A DNA stretch of 52,165 nucleotides from Syncephalis plumigaleata (GCA_025201365.1 JAIXMF010000057.1:1-52165), one strand, 5' to 3'. Positions 1 to 11,257 are shown, numbered from the stretch's first letter. Made by a program: numbers and translations. The notes: generated by a model from the sequence alone, not told the origin.

Positions 1-828
1 TCCATTAATGGTAGAATATTCGGAGCCCATTCTCCTGCAGGAAGAACATCGTGATGCTTACGAAACAGGCGCAACAAACAAAGCGCTGCTTTCTTTTTGG
101 CAAAGCTTTTACTCGTACTATATCATACGTTGTCGTTAGTAAGTAAATTATCGCGATAACTATCCTTATGCCATTTACTTTGATATTAGCAACTTGTAAA
201 CATCACCCGACAACGACTCGGCCATCTCACGTCCTCCAATGTTAGCAATGGCATGGAGTGCCAAACAGTTGACAATCTCCACCGGGTCTTCCAGGTCTTT
301 ACGCAAACTATTCACCACTAATCGGATCATTTCGTGATTCTCCGTCAATAGCAAGGTTAATGCAAGATATCCCTAGATTGACACTGCCATTAGTTGGCGT
401 ATTCATCGCGCAAATATCATCACTTACAATTTGCATCTCGCTGTATTTCGCACTGCAAATCAAGTTGACCGCCTCCGTATGACCGAATTCAACGTCCCAG
501 CCTAGGATGTAAATGTATAGCAATTTGCAAACATATTTCTTACGCTGATATCCGTCCAATTTTCCCTCTTTATTTCGCGAATGTTAATAAAAAATACTAC
601 TTAGTACTACTACTCCTTGACTAGTGTATGCTGCTTACCTTTGAATTTAGCACGAATATTCGCTAACTCTTTGTTAATTCGCTTCTCTTCTAATTCACGC
701 ACTCTACCTATATGGCGAATTCGTTACGGTTAACGTTCATCTACAAGTAGTCTTTCTCGTTTCTAATTCGTATCTACCGTACATTTCCTAATATCTGCTA
801 TGAAGACTGTTAAACCACGCATCGACAT
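1..828 (-). CDS. APL3: AP-2 complex subunit alpha (alpha-adaptin), N-terminal part
   Basis: Large subunit of the AP-2 clathrin adaptor, which links plasma-membrane PIP2 and cargo to clathrin in endocytosis. Seen: the start at 828 gives [15 protein letters not shown]. After a short intron (exon 2 at 639-707) comes [18 protein letters not shown], then [57 protein letters not shown] and [17 protein letters not shown]. The last visible exon, leaving the window at base 1, reads [13 protein letters not shown] and [14 protein letters not shown]. These are the first HEAT-like repeats of alpha-adaptin in the right order. They fit AP-2 alpha better than AP-1 gamma because of the INKELANIR and [15 protein letters not shown] segments. 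At least four introns interrupt the first 160 codons. The rest of the gene lies outside the window. Identification is firm; exon edges are my reading of splice sites. Confidence 0.93.
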
Positions 829-1022
829 TGTGTAAATACTATGTAATCTTGACCGGAAGAAAATAGATGAGAATAAGTAATAAATCGATAAATGAAAGGC
901 GCGTGTGTGTGCACGCATACAAGTACAGTGTTTTTCCATCCAATTAGCGCAGTTAGCCTTAGGTTTCTACTAATAAGTAATAATTATAATAATACGTATT
1001 TAGATTGAAAGCAATAACCATC

Positions 1023-1088
1023 ATGGATAAGCTGTTTCTTGTTGTTTGGTTCTTCGCTGCTCTTGTCCTCTTCTCCTTGAACGTTTAA
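1023..1088 (+). CDS. Possible 21-residue hydrophobic mini-ORF or signal-peptide exon
   Basis: The ATG at 1023 opens a 21-codon frame, MDKLFLVVWFFAALVLFSLN plus V, ending in TAA. A charged start followed by about 16 hydrophobic residues looks like a signal peptide or membrane anchor. It could be the first exon of a secreted protein whose later exons I cannot identify, because GT and AG dinucleotides follow but no convincing reading frame does. It could equally be chance in an AT-rich promoter region. No TATA box is obvious close upstream. Confidence 0.2.
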   Translation: MDKLFLVVWFFAALVLFSLNV

Positions 1089-1673
1089 AAGTAATGGCAC
1101 TTTGATGTAGTCGTGTTGGAACACCGTTTCCATTGCAAAGACTGAGAATAATCTGAATAAAGGTCAGACATGCTGCCATATCCCGATTCCATACACGATA
1201 CTCGAATCCTTTACCATTCATGTTATCTTTACAATTCTGATGTGTGCATCTTATAGAATAATGAATTAGTATATTGTTATAGACTGTACTCATATTAAGA
1301 AGGCATGACAAGTGACAGTAGGATATCTCGTCAATTAGAAAGACTTGAACACCATGCTTCATTGTTATCCACACTTGCGTATGATTTATTTGTGTATTCT
1401 TGATTGAAATAACGTCATCGTATTTCTCTCTCTTCAGTAATGAATCTTTTATTGATAACGATAATTATCATTAAAATCACTTAATTAGTTATACATTACT
1501 GACATATTGTTATCGTTCTATCATAGCACTAAATTATTCCATTGCAATATTAGCGACAACTATTAGATTTATGATCAATTCATGATACACCTGATCTTGC
1601 ATATCTTAAGGATAATAATAACATAGCCGTCGTTTATTTGTTTATTCTTAATGTTCAGGGTTACCAAGGGGTT

Positions 1674-1680
1674 TATATAA
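1674..1680 (+). promoter_or_regulatory. TATA box of the anillin-like gene
   Basis: TATATAA lies 77 nt upstream of the ATG at 1751 and is the only good TATA element near it. Position and orientation fit; transcription start is not shown. Confidence 0.5.
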
Positions 1681-1750
1681 CACGAGTAGTAGGTGCTCAT
1701 GAAACGATAAACAATAACAGAAATTATCTAAGCCATCAGTGTCATTCAAC

Positions 1751-4700
1751 ATGGATATAATAATAAATGATATTGCCAGTAGGTTGGCAAAAGAGAAGTT
1801 AATAGTCGCTTCTTTCATTTACACTTATATTATCTGATAATCGCTGACTAAAGAGAAAAAGAGAGAACATTATTATTGCTATATTTCATTGATAACATGG
1901 TAAGTTAACAAATGATCATTCGATACAACTAGGATTTATAATGATATCGGGTGATAGTGTGATACGGATACAAGTGAAAGTTCCCTAAGAGGCTCGAGTA
2001 GCGAATTATCCGATGCTAGTATTACTGTAGATGACGATGTCGATAAGGATGCGACGAGAGTGAATTCTAGTGAATCGAATATGCAATTACCATCATTGTC
2101 GTATAATCAAATTACAGGTGACTAGCATTTCTTATATGAATGGTGTACTTGTCGTAATAACCAATGGTTTATTCTAGCAATCAAGGAAGACATAGAAAGT
2201 CTTTACAAATCTGCAGTGGGTGAGGAAGAGCAAACAAACAAGGAGCAGGGAACGTGCAGTTCCGCCAGTCTTCCATCAAGTATACTTGATGTAAGGCGTG
2301 ATTCGCCTACTTCTAGCCTAGAAAGTGATCTGACCATTGATGAAAAGGAGTGGCGCTCGCTTATCGAGTACATCAGTGATAGTGATAGGTTGTTGGAGCA
2401 CTTGAACGAGCATGTTCTATTGCCGCATCTACCGCCATCACCATCCATTATCGATGATGAAAAACCGTTTGCCAAAAGCGTATCCAATGAATTGGAGGAA
2501 GCGATGAAACGAGCATTCGAACTAGCCGGTCATGAAGATAAACCTACACCTAGTCCGAAAGTAAGTTTAATTCGTGTAGTGAATAGATGCGACATTTATG
2601 ATTCTGTTTAGGTGAAGCAACCGCAAATATTAACACAGTCACTTCAATGTGTGCGTAAATGGAATGGTGAGAATCCATTGCTCAATACGAGCAGGACACA
2701 AGAGTGGCGCACCTCAAATCGAACAGATCGACAGGAATGCGGTCGATTATACATGCAAGGTAGGTGACAACTATCCGCATGAATTATGTCTAATCGATTG
2801 CTCTACACGACTATATAGCAATTCAGACCAATTTCATCGAACCCAGTCATATTAATGGTAAAGTAGATGATCATTTGCATGTATATATAGATATAGATAC
2901 TAATCATAATTAATGATAGGTGGCCATATCTATTTGGAGGCAACCACTAGCAATAGCAATAGCAATAGCAATAGTAACAACAATAGTACTACTAGTCCTA
3001 TTAGTAATGGTAGTGGTAGCAGCAGCAGTAATAACAATAGTAAACAAAGGCATTTGGGAAATTGTACGGACATTCAAGGGCAATCGATTCCACGACCATT
3101 TAGTAAGGAGGTCAGCTTCAATAGCGAGTTAAACATGTAACTATACAATATTAATCATGACAATCGTACGAGTAATAACAATTGATGATTTGTACTAGAT
3201 CCACATGGCCTGATAGTCATATCACCCTTGCGGTCAAGCATATTAACGATACCAACCTATTCAATGGTTCACGATCGGAACGAGGACTAAAGTCATTCCT
3301 GGTCAATTCGAAACGATCACTCGGTAATCTATTTCACAGTAGACGTGGTGGCAATACTCCAGCAAGCTATATGAATAGCAGTAAGCGTAACGCACTAATC
3401 AAGTCGAGTAGTTGCAGTGAAGACGATGTACATACTAGCTATTCCGGTGATGTCGGCAATTTATCCATGAGTCCAACGATAAGTTACTCGTTAGCTCGGA
3501 GTCAACTACCCTTAGCGAGTACGTCTCGTCAACGGTCGCCTGGTAAAGTTGTCGCCATTTGTCATATATCGACTAGCCAATTGATACCGCTACAACTCAC
3601 GGAGTATCGTTGGATATTCCGAATACCTGATAGTTCGCTTAAAGCCAAGGATTATACACTGCCCACCAATGCCAATGGTGAGAATGGCATGATGATAGAC
3701 GGCCGTATCTGTGGTACTATCTTCCTTAAGGGCATCTACATTCCTCATGACTGTCACATTCCAGTAAGTGTGCCACTACCCTTATAAAGCGTGTAGTCCT
3801 TTGTAGTAAACATTGCCATGAATGATCCTATTAGATCTACCAATGGCCAGACTCTTTCGGGGCATGCTGTCGAGTTGTCGCCGAACAATATTGGCATCGA
3901 AAGGTACAGGCTGAGGGTGTACTACAACAACGAGGTGGAGGTGTAGCAGTAAGTGTAAAAAGTAAGGCCAATTATTATCGCATTATTAATTGAAGATATG
4001 TATTACTTTGTCTGCCTGTCTACCTGTCTGCTTGTCTAGTTTTGGCGTCGACGTCATGCACGTCTTGTTGGTGGTATACTACAGCTACGTGATCCGGTTA
4101 CGATGACACCTGTCATTTACATAAGTCTAAATCAACTATTAGATGTGGCGATGCCATCCACTCAGGATACAACTGACTGGGCCACCACTGCCTCGTACGT
4201 ATTTCGACTACGTTTCCCTGATGGTTATATCGAGTTTGGTGTCAGTTCACTACACGAACGCAAACACTGGATTGCTAAACTCACCGATATTGCCAATGGC
4301 ACTGTGCCACCATCGCACGACTGGTTGGAACAAGCACTTTTACAATATGCACCTGTCGAAGCAGCCATACCTAATGTCAACGTACAGTCATCGTCATTGA
4401 CTGGCAACGTTGCTAATACTCCTAATACGTCTACCGTACCCTACCAGGAACACAACAGCAATGGTAGTGTAACACGATATTCACAAGGCAGTTGAGTCCT
4501 TAAACTTGCAGCAAAACCAAGCACACTTCGAAGGAGACCAGCACGACGAGTGTATCACCACCAGCAACAGCATCAGCAAAAGAACAATGATGGCATGTCA
4601 CCATTACAGGACAAACAACAACAGCAGCAATTACAACAACGACAGCAGCAACAACAGCAATTACAACGACAACGACAACAGCAAGCAACATCTGTTTCGT

Positions 4701-4771
4701 TGTTCACTTCCTCGTCATCGTCGCTTGTTGTCGCGGAACACTTGGGCCCAGATGACGTCGAGGCCTGCTAG
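1751..4771 (+). CDS. Anillin/Bud4-like protein with C-terminal PH domain
   Basis: Probably a cortical scaffold for septum or cytokinesis, by analogy with anillin, Mid2 and Bud4. My exon model is 1751-1797, 1854-1899, 1958-2117, 2178-2560, 2612-2759, 2920-3127, 3199-3763, 3835-3948, 4040-4463 and 4512-4771, about 784 aa; phases agree at each junction. The N-terminal half is Ser/Asn-rich. The exon ending at 3763 holds a beta-rich domain (VVAICHISTSQLIPLQL, GTIFLKGIYIPHDCHIP). The PH domain follows: EGVLQQRGGGVAVFWRRRHA, then LVGGILQLRDPV, YIEFGVSSLHERKHWIAKL. The anillin/Bud4 assignment rests on that order of domains and the FWRRRHARL strand. If the last intron (4464-4511, 48 nt) is kept, a TGA at 4493 ends the protein; if removed, a Gln-rich tail to 4771 is added. 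The first two introns have weaker donors (GTTAAT, GTAAGT), so the N-terminus is less certain. Confidence 0.65.
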
Positions 4772-5347
4772 CTGCAAGGGCCTTTTCCTCAATTCACTAT
4801 GATTTGATTGGTGTAAATAAAAATAGTTTTCCTTCATTATCATGGCCAATGAGCATATAGAATCCATCAAACAATCGATTGACAAATTTATTTTTTCCCT
4901 CCTCTCCCCTTTGATGTCGTCAGTGTGTACCTTTTAAACAAGCCCTGCGCTAATTCAATCGAACGCTACCTTACTTGTTTGCATTTCTGCTCTCTCTCTC
5001 CTCACTTTTCACTTTTCACTTTTTCTTGGTTTAGTCTTCAATCGTCATAAGGGCTATTCTATTGTAAACTCAGCATTAACCAAACAGCATATCTATTTTT
5101 GCATATTCTATTTTAGCATTCATTCCGCGTTACTTTGAAACTTAGTTAACGTCGGCAAAACAAATATATACCACATTGTTTATTTCTTCCTTACTAGCAA
5201 TTCCATTTTTAAATTGCCGCTTGCATTTCAGCTAAAAAACGCACACTTTATTCCCGGCAATTGCCTGTCCCTCTTCTTCTTCTTCTATAAAGCATTATCC
5301 GTTGCACCTTCGTAAAACGCACTTTTCCCAACAGAAATAACGACAAA
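4772..5347. other. Intergenic region and promoter of the Ser-Pro gene
   Basis: Holds the 3' end of the anillin-like gene (an AATAAA-like signal near 4816) and the promoter of the next gene, with pyrimidine-rich runs around 4985-5030 and 5265-5288. No other feature seen. Confidence 0.5.
5286..5291 (+). promoter_or_regulatory. TATA box of the Ser-Pro repeat gene
   Basis: TATAAA 62 nt upstream of the ATG at 5348, directly after a CTT-rich run. Confidence 0.6.
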
Positions 5348-6070
5348 ATGTACGCACGCTATGTTCTTTTGCTTACCATTGTGGCTGCAGTAGGATGTTC
5401 AGCGCAAACAAACGAACCACTACCAAAGGAACTTTTGAATCCAAATGCGATAGACTTGTCGTCCAGACAACAAGCACCAAGTCGTAGCGAGATAGAGAAA
5501 GCGATATCAGCTCTAAACACAGCGAAAGCAGATCAATCATCTTCATCACCAAGCCCAAGTCCAAGCCCAAGCCCAAGTCCATCTCCAGGTCCAGCTCCTA
5601 GTCCAAATGTCAACCCATCTCCATCTCCAAGTCCATCGCCATCCCCTAGTCCTTCTCCAAGGCCATCTCCTAGTCCTAGTCCTTCTCCTTCTCCTTCACC
5701 TTCTCCTTCACCTAGCCCATCTCCATCTCCATCGCCTTCACCTTCTCCAAGTCCCAGTCCATCTCCGTCTCCATCACCGTCTCCAAGTCCATCACCGTCT
5801 CCATCACCATCTCCTAGTCCTTCGCCTTCTCCATCTCCAGATCCTTCTCCAGATCCTTCGCCTTCGCCTTCTCCAGGTCCCAGCCCATCAAACAGCACGG
5901 TGGTTACAGTTGTTCAGCCTCCCTCCAATTCCAATGGTACACGACGACCAACAGACTCGGCCGGCTACTCCACTGTTCAAAATATTCCATATTGTATAAA
6001 TTTTGTGTCCAGTGCTATTACAAGCATTTTGGTTATGATCTTCTTCCAGGCCACAGTTGGTATTTACTAG
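5348..6070 (+). CDS. Secreted Ser-Pro repeat cell-wall protein
   Basis: A 240-aa intronless protein. It starts with a signal peptide ([20 protein letters not shown]). Then comes a short polar region (roughly residues 20-65) and an almost pure Ser-Pro dipeptide array to about residue 175, broken only by a few Gly, Ala, Asp, Asn or Arg. A polar stretch with [17 protein letters not shown] follows, and a hydrophobic tail ([20 protein letters not shown]) that could be a GPI-attachment signal or a membrane anchor. Ser-Pro arrays are typical of O-mannosylated, rod-like wall proteins; enzymatic activity is not expected. The synonymous codons vary within the array, so this is an old repeat rather than a fresh expansion. 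The start is set by the TATA box at 5286 and the signal peptide. First of seven surface-protein genes in a row. Confidence 0.85.
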   Translation: MYARYVLLLTIVAAVGCSAQTNEPLPKELLNPNAIDLSSRQQAPSRSEIEKAISALNTAKADQSSSSPSPSPSPSPSPSPGPAPSPNVNPSPSPSPSPSPSPSPRPSPSPSPSPSPSPSPSPSPSPSPSPSPSPSPSPSPSPSPSPSPSPSPSPSPSPSPSPSPDPSPDPSPSPSPGPSPSNSTVVTVVQPPSNSNGTRRPTDSAGYSTVQNIPYCINFVSSAITSILVMIFFQATVGIY

Positions 6071-6694
6071 CGATAACTTTAGTATGATATGCCGCGATAC
6101 TTATACATACATATACATAAATAAAATAAACATTGCGTTAAATGATGACTTATCGTGTAATAGCAATGTGTTCATTCATGTTTCATTAGTATGTTTATGT
6201 CTATTAGTAAATGATATGCAGCATCATTACTATGGCTAACACACGTATTTACGATGATACTGCATAAATGTCTAGTTCCAAGCATTAGTTGATAGGTAAA
6301 GACGATCGTCGTTTATGTTTAAAACATTCTTCATTGCTTGACTGAAGTTGGCCCGCTTAATGTTAATGGTAAAACTGTATCGTCGATTGCATTACTTAAA
6401 ACGCGCATTTTACAACCTATTTATTGTCTCACTCGCATCAATGAAAAAGTAACGGACATTATCGACATCGCTATAAAACCATCAATATGCGAAACATGTA
6501 AATAAACAAACATGACAAGCATGAAGTTTCAGTTGCTTTTACTTTCTCTCATTTTTATTCTTCTTCTTCCTATGCTCTTTGGCAATATAAAGAGCTCATG
6601 AATCGAACGGTTGCTTGCTCATAGCACCGGTAACTTTTATTGATCTCTGTCTGTTATTGTTATCACCATCGTCCTTGTCATCATTTTTATCATC
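6071..6694. other. Intergenic region
   Basis: AT-rich 3' flank with AATAAAATAAA near 6118 and the promoter of the next gene. No gene recognised. Confidence 0.5.
6586..6591 (+). promoter_or_regulatory. TATA box of the Ser/Gly-rich gene
   Basis: TATAAA in the context AATATAAAGAG, 109 nt before the ATG at 6695. Confidence 0.5.
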
Positions 6695-6996
6695 ATGAAC
6701 GTTTACGTAAAGACCGCCATCCTACTGGCCATCGCCGTACTCGCTTCCAACGCGGTTGTTGCTCAAACAAACGGACAACAACTACAACAGCAATCGCAGC
6801 ATCCGCAACAATCGCAACCGCAAGGAGGTAGTGCTGCCAGTAGCGCTCATCAGCCACGGCAATACGGTGGCGACGGTAGTGGCGGTAGTGGTAGTGGTAG
6901 TGGTAGTGGTGGCTCAAGTCAGGCCAATTCGCAATTCGCAACTGGTGGTGAAGAAGGAGGCGATAGTAAAGCCTCCGCACTCGGAAGTACGCCCAC

Positions 6997-7049
<53 letters not shown>

Positions 7050-7477
7050 ATAATGCGCCACAGTCGCAGCAAATGGATAAAAGCAATGTACTTACTATAG
7101 TTATGTCAACAGCAGGTGCATCCGCAGGTCAAGGAGGTCCAGGTGCATCAGCCGCTCAAGCAGGTTCAGGTTCAGGTTCCTCCGCGTCCTCTTCGTCCTC
7201 TTTTCCTTCGGCAACTGGAAGTGAAGGCAATGCAGGTGCAACCGCACCAACCGGAACAGGAACCGGACCAAGCACTGGTAGTGTCGTTATAAGCAGTAGT
7301 AAGGGTGCCGATGGTGGAGCCGTCACCATGTCGAGCTCATCAGGTTCGTCGTCGCCCACTTCGACCAGCACATCAGGCAGCACTCGTGGTATAACTCCAC
7401 TGGTCTACGAGCCCAAGTTGCTTTGGATCAGTGGCGTGGCACTCATCATACTTGCTCCATTCATGGCATTGGTTTAA
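6695..7477 (+). CDS. Secreted Ser/Gly-rich surface protein
   Basis: A 260-aa intronless protein with a signal peptide (MNVYVKTAILLAIAVLASNA plus VVAQ). It then has a Gln-rich stretch, a Gly-Ser dipeptide run (about residues 67-76) and a run of about 20 Ser encoded mostly by a pure AGT trinucleotide repeat (6998-7048). The rest is rich in Ser, Gly, Ala and Thr. The C-terminal hydrophobic tail (LLWISGVALIILAPFMALV) fits a GPI signal or an anchor. A low-complexity, probably O-glycosylated wall protein; no catalytic domain is visible. Because the serine run is a pure trinucleotide repeat, its length is likely to vary between strains. Confidence 0.82.
6998..7048. repeat. AGT trinucleotide microsatellite inside the Ser run
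   Basis: About 17 uninterrupted AGT units, in frame as Ser codons in the gene at 6695. Confidence 0.9.
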
Positions 7478-8213
7478 GAAATCCTACTCACTTCCCTCCC
7501 TGTTTATCTGTTACAATATCATTCCTGTGTCTATGATACGGAGGAACCCTTACTGCCATTTCGACAATCATATTCATCATTACCGCCATCAACATTGTCA
7601 ACCACATCCATTCCTCGCATACATCATATCTGATCTTTTCCTCGACAAATAAACATCTTCCTTAATCATATTACAATATGTTTCTTTATCGACTACTGCT
7701 ACTGCTACTGCTACTGCGTCAAGTATTCTGTATAAAACCAATCACACCAACTACCTACGACAAATGAAATCAATTTGATCGACTATATCAGATGATACTA
7801 TGCTGATTAAAGAATGCCAATGTAAAACCTATTAACCTCGTAATGCTTTTACTTGCTTATTCGTCATCGTCATCGTCACTCATCACAGTTGTGACTGGCA
7901 GCTATACAAATTTGTTTTTTTTTCAATTGCAGAAACAAAAACCAGTCCAGCTAAAACGTTAATACCATCATTCATATGTTTTCCATTGTCAGATCACTAC
8001 TGAACATACGAGGTACATAGTGTAATAATGATCGTTGCTGGTTTTAGTTACATTTAGAACACGATGCATTATATATTCGGGCAAAGGAATGCGCGAGATA
8101 TCCCCTCTTCTCTCTACTTCATCGCACAGTTGTACTTCTTTTGCGCATAACAACACTACGCTTCGTTTAGTAATTTTAAATTCGTAATAATTTCAATTAA
8201 TATTTTTGCCAAC
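7478..8213. other. Intergenic region
   Basis: Contains the 3' flank of the previous gene (AATAAAC near 7650), short CTACTG repeats near 7695 and the promoter of the next gene. A TTATATATT motif at 8069-8077 is a weak TATA candidate. No gene recognised. Confidence 0.45.
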
Positions 8214-8852
8214 ATGCACTACTTTTCTCTAATCGTTGCCACTGTCTTCATGGCTGCCGCTACCGTCTCGGCCGACACGACCGCTAATGCTGCTTTCGTG
8301 AATCCTAATGGACCAGGCGCACCAGGTATGTAACTCGTTCACTTGTATAACATATTAATATATATCAATATATCAACATACAATGAATGAAATATCATGT
8401 TACTCGTCCTTTTCTTACTCATCATCATTAACAACTATCGATATTTAGTGGTCTACGTGCCAGCACCAAGCATCTCTCCACCAGCCATCGATTACGTACC
8501 ACCATCATCGGCTCCATCTGCGCCAGCCGTTCCAGTAGTTCCAGTAGTTCCAGTCGCTCCAGCTCCCACCAATGCTCCAGCTGCTCCCGTTGTCCCAGTA
8601 GCTCCGGTGGCCCCCATTAGTTCAGGTGTCCCAGTAGCCCCAGTGGTTCCAGTAGCTCCAGTAGCTCCGGTGGCTCCCGCTCCTGCTGCTCCAGCTCCGG
8701 AACAAACTCAAAGTGCCGCCACTACCACGACAACTACTACCACTACTCCAACGCCAACTTCGACAAACGGCGCATCAAGCCTTACCGGTAATGGAGCCCT
8801 AGAGATTACCGCACTTGGTCTTGCCGCGTTTGTGGGTCAAGCTCTGCTTTAA
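8214..8852 (+). CDS. Val-Pro-Val-Ala-Pro repeat surface protein, member 1
   Basis: Two exons (8214-8325 and 8449-8852), about 171 aa. Exon 1 encodes a signal peptide ([20 protein letters not shown]) and ends in phase 1 at a GTATGT donor. Exon 2 encodes [18 protein letters not shown], a long array of VPVAPV and APAP units, the motif PEQT, a Thr-rich stretch ending TPTSTNGAS, and a hydrophobic tail ([15 protein letters not shown]). The tail and Thr/Ser stem suggest a GPI-anchored, O-mannosylated wall protein. Related to the genes at 9594, 11857 and 13367, which share the VPVAP array, the PEQT motif and the tail. Function beyond a structural wall role is unknown. Confidence 0.82.
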
Positions 8853-9593
8853 TTCCCCTTGCCTTCCCGCATTCTAATCCGCATTGGATATTTCCAGTTT
8901 TTTACTTGTGCAGAGTACAGCTCATTTAGTAGTATTCAATAAAATTTGTATACTCATTAATACATTAGTCCCGTTAGCTGTTGATTCATTGTTAATCGTC
9001 ATCACCTCTTATATTTTATTACTGTATTGATGGGATTTTCATTGATATTACTTGGAGTATGTCATTATCGTGTTATTTGTGTATCTGTGCGTATTCACGC
9101 TACATGAATGGATGTCAAGGAGTTTTCTATGTCATGTCATGTCATGTCATCGTCACTTGGTACGTTTGTTTGCTTGTTTGTTTGTTTTTTACCTGCTCTC
9201 TCTTCCTCTTTCTCTTCCTCTCTCTCCCGCTCTCGTTCCCGCTCTCTCACTACACGCTAATCGTTGTAACCAGGTTCCTTCATTTCTTATCAATATATTT
9301 CACATATATTAAAAAATTATTAGTTTATTTCAGTCAAATTAAAACACAACTAGTTTCATCGGCTCATTTGCCAGATATAGTCATTAATTTGTATTGGATA
9401 CTTGATTGATTGATTGATTGATTGATTGATCATAACGAATGAGCACATATATATTAACGCAACTTATCGATCGCGATCCTCTCGTGTTCCCAACCAGTTA
9501 GTCCTCCAGTAGCAAGTTCATCTCTTATAGTTAAAAATATACTCTAATAATCATTGCTCGCTTTATTGTTAATTCCCCTTCATCCCCTCTAAT
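8853..9593. other. Intergenic region with simple repeats
   Basis: Holds (CATGT)n near 9131, CT-rich tracts around 9190-9250 and a TTGA tetranucleotide microsatellite. An ATATATATTAA motif near 9446 could act as TATA for the gene at 9594. No gene recognised. Confidence 0.5.
9403..9430. repeat. TTGA/GATT tetranucleotide microsatellite
   Basis: About six to seven perfect GATT units in a row. Confidence 0.85.
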
Positions 9594-10568
9594 ATGCGTC
9601 GTGTACAAAGTATTCCTTTGTTAATAGCAACCACCTTGCTACTTACTAGCGCCATCTCACCATGTACAGAAGCCCATGATCATCACCATTCTTTCAAGTT
9701 CAACACCGGCAATCAGCATGACAATTCGGCAAACCATCGCGCCCATTCCACTGGCAATACAATCCCTGTCATTCTTAGTCCGAACGGACCTCCCGAGCAA
9801 GTTGTCGTAGTTCCTAATCAACCATCCGGTGGAGCTGCTATCCCAGTGAATCCCTCGATCAATCCACCAGTATCTACACCGGAGCCTGCTCCTAATCCTG
9901 CTCCTGCTCCTGCTCCTGCAACATCCTCTGCTCCTGCACCAGCACCGGCATCTTCCTCTGCTCCTGCTCCGGAATCTACTCCAGCGCCATCGCCAGTCAC
10001 AACGGTACCTGTGGTTATTGGTGGCCCCGATGGCACTACCGTTCCAGTGCTCGTTGGCGCGCCCCCACCACCAGATCAGGTTGTGTACAAGCCGCCTAGC
10101 AACGAGGGCAATGTGCCTGATCAGCTTGTATACGCTCCAACCACCGGTGGTCAACCAGCTCCCACTAATGCACCCGCCGCACCCGTTGTCCCGGTAGTTC
10201 CGGTGGCTCCCGTTAGTCCAGGTGCCCCAGCTACCCCTGTTGTCCCTGTCGCACCAGTTGCCCCAGTTGCACCGGCTCCTGAAGCAGCACCGGTAGTTCC
10301 TGTCGTACCTGTGGTGCCAGTTGCTCCCGGAACTCCTGCTCCCGTTGCTCCTGCTCCCGTTGCTCCTGCTCCCGTTGCTCCTGCTCCCGAGCAAACATCG
10401 CCATCCAATACGAACACGGGAGCAACGACGACGACAAGCCCCACCCAAACGGCAACACCAACCTCCACAAGCGCGGCCATCCGTCAAATCGCCTCAAGCC
10501 AGGGTAGCGTTGCGCTGGCGATAGTCGGTGCAATCACTTTCTTCGGCACTGCATTAACCGCACTTTAA
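9594..10568 (+). CDS. Val-Pro-Val-Ala-Pro repeat surface protein, member 2 (largest)
   Basis: A single-exon 324-aa protein. It has a signal peptide ([20 protein letters not shown]), a His-rich mature N-terminus (HDHHHSFKF) that could bind metal, then Pro-Ala (APAPAP) arrays and repeated QVVxxPP elements. VPVVPVAPV arrays and PVAPAP tandem repeats follow, then PEQTSPS, a Thr/Ser stem and a hydrophobic GPI-like tail ([20 protein letters not shown]). Unlike the three relatives it has no intron after the signal peptide. A structural, heavily O-glycosylated wall protein is the likely role; no enzyme motif seen. Confidence 0.82.
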   Translation: MRRVQSIPLLIATTLLLTSAISPCTEAHDHHHSFKFNTGNQHDNSANHRAHSTGNTIPVILSPNGPPEQVVVVPNQPSGGAAIPVNPSINPPVSTPEPAPNPAPAPAPATSSAPAPAPASSSAPAPESTPAPSPVTTVPVVIGGPDGTTVPVLVGAPPPPDQVVYKPPSNEGNVPDQLVYAPTTGGQPAPTNAPAAPVVPVVPVAPVSPGAPATPVVPVAPVAPVAPAPEAAPVVPVVPVVPVAPGTPAPVAPAPVAPAPVAPAPEQTSPSNTNTGATTTTSPTQTATPTSTSAAIRQIASSQGSVALAIVGAITFFGTALTAL

Positions 10569-10802
10569 ACTAACCTCATCATCACCATCATCATCACTAC
10601 TACTAGTAGCATCTATAGCCGACATGGCTATATGTGCGCGTGTATGTACGTCCATTTGATTTTCATTTCTCTTTGCTTAGTGTGCATATGATGTTATCAC
10701 CAAATAACGTTTTCATATATTAGTAATGAATCTAATTGCCTCTAATTTGACCAGTTCATAAATGTCATGTAACCATGTAAATGTTTATTGCAAGCTAAAC
10801 AC

Positions 10803-10808
10803 TATAAA
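10803..10808 (+). promoter_or_regulatory. TATA box of the PG-WPP repeat gene
   Basis: TATAAA 57 nt upstream of the ATG at 10865. Confidence 0.6.
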
Positions 10809-10864
10809 GGCTCCCTCTAATTGTCGCATGTTTCGAATCTTGCATATTAGTTTTTACCTATACC

Positions 10865-11257
10865 ATGCCTAATTATCCTAGTTTCCTTTTAATCATTTTG
10901 CTCGCGAATGGAGTATTAGGTCAGGGCTCGCCAACTACATTCGAGGTTGTTTTGGCCACACCTAAAGTTCCAGGAACTGAGGGTGGATGGCCGCCCACCA
11001 TTCCAGGAACTAATCAGCCATGGCCACCGGTCGTTCCAGGTACAGGGAATGGCTGGCCACCGAATATCCCTGGTGTTAACGGAACTTGGCCACCATTAGT
11101 GCCCGGTAGCACGCCCACAACCGCGTCATCAGGCGTATCTGCGCCCACTGAATCACCAACTTACAACAGCAGTGCACACGGTAGATTACACAATCTAGTA
11201 GAATTGAACTTGCTTTTATTGGCATTATCATTACTCGGCTTGCTTATAATAGTGTAG
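10865..11257 (+). CDS. Small secreted Trp-Pro-Pro repeat protein
   Basis: A 130-aa intronless protein with a signal peptide (MPNYPSFLLIILLANGVLG). Four imperfect repeats of about 16 residues follow, built on W-P-P-x-x-P-G (GGWPPTIPGT, QPWPPVVPGT, NGWPPNIPGV, GTWPPLVPGS), then a Ser/Thr stem and a strongly hydrophobic tail (NLLLLALSLLGLLIIV). The regularly spaced Trp could contact sugars or pack on polymer; this is inference. Probably GPI-anchored or membrane-bound at the surface. Not sequence-related to the VPVAP family next to it. Confidence 0.8.
   Translation: MPNYPSFLLIILLANGVLGQGSPTTFEVVLATPKVPGTEGGWPPTIPGTNQPWPPVVPGTGNGWPPNIPGVNGTWPPLVPGSTPTTASSGVSAPTESPTYNSSAHGRLHNLVELNLLLLALSLLGLLIIV

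Larger units (their letters stand above)
829..1750. other. Divergent intergenic region
   Basis: About 920 nt, AT-rich, between two genes transcribed away from each other, so it should hold both promoters. A short GTGTGTGTGC-type tract lies near 903. Apart from the small ORF at 1023 and the TATA box at 1674, I see no structured element. Confidence 0.5.

Noticed and set aside
1021-1374. 117-codon minus-strand ORF
   Set aside because: No domain or signal peptide, in AT-rich intergenic DNA between divergent promoters; most likely chance.
4493-4495. Stop-codon readthrough at TGA in the anillin-like gene
   Set aside because: A phase-neutral 48-nt intron with normal borders explains the open frame after the stop more simply.
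5533-5898. Gly/Glu/Asp repeat ORF on the minus strand
   Set aside because: Shadow of the Ser-Pro codon array in the gene at 5348.
9657-10487. 276-codon minus-strand ORF opposite the VPVAP gene
   Set aside because: Mirror of a Pro/Ala/Val repeat array on the other strand; Gly/Trp/Arg-rich with no start context.
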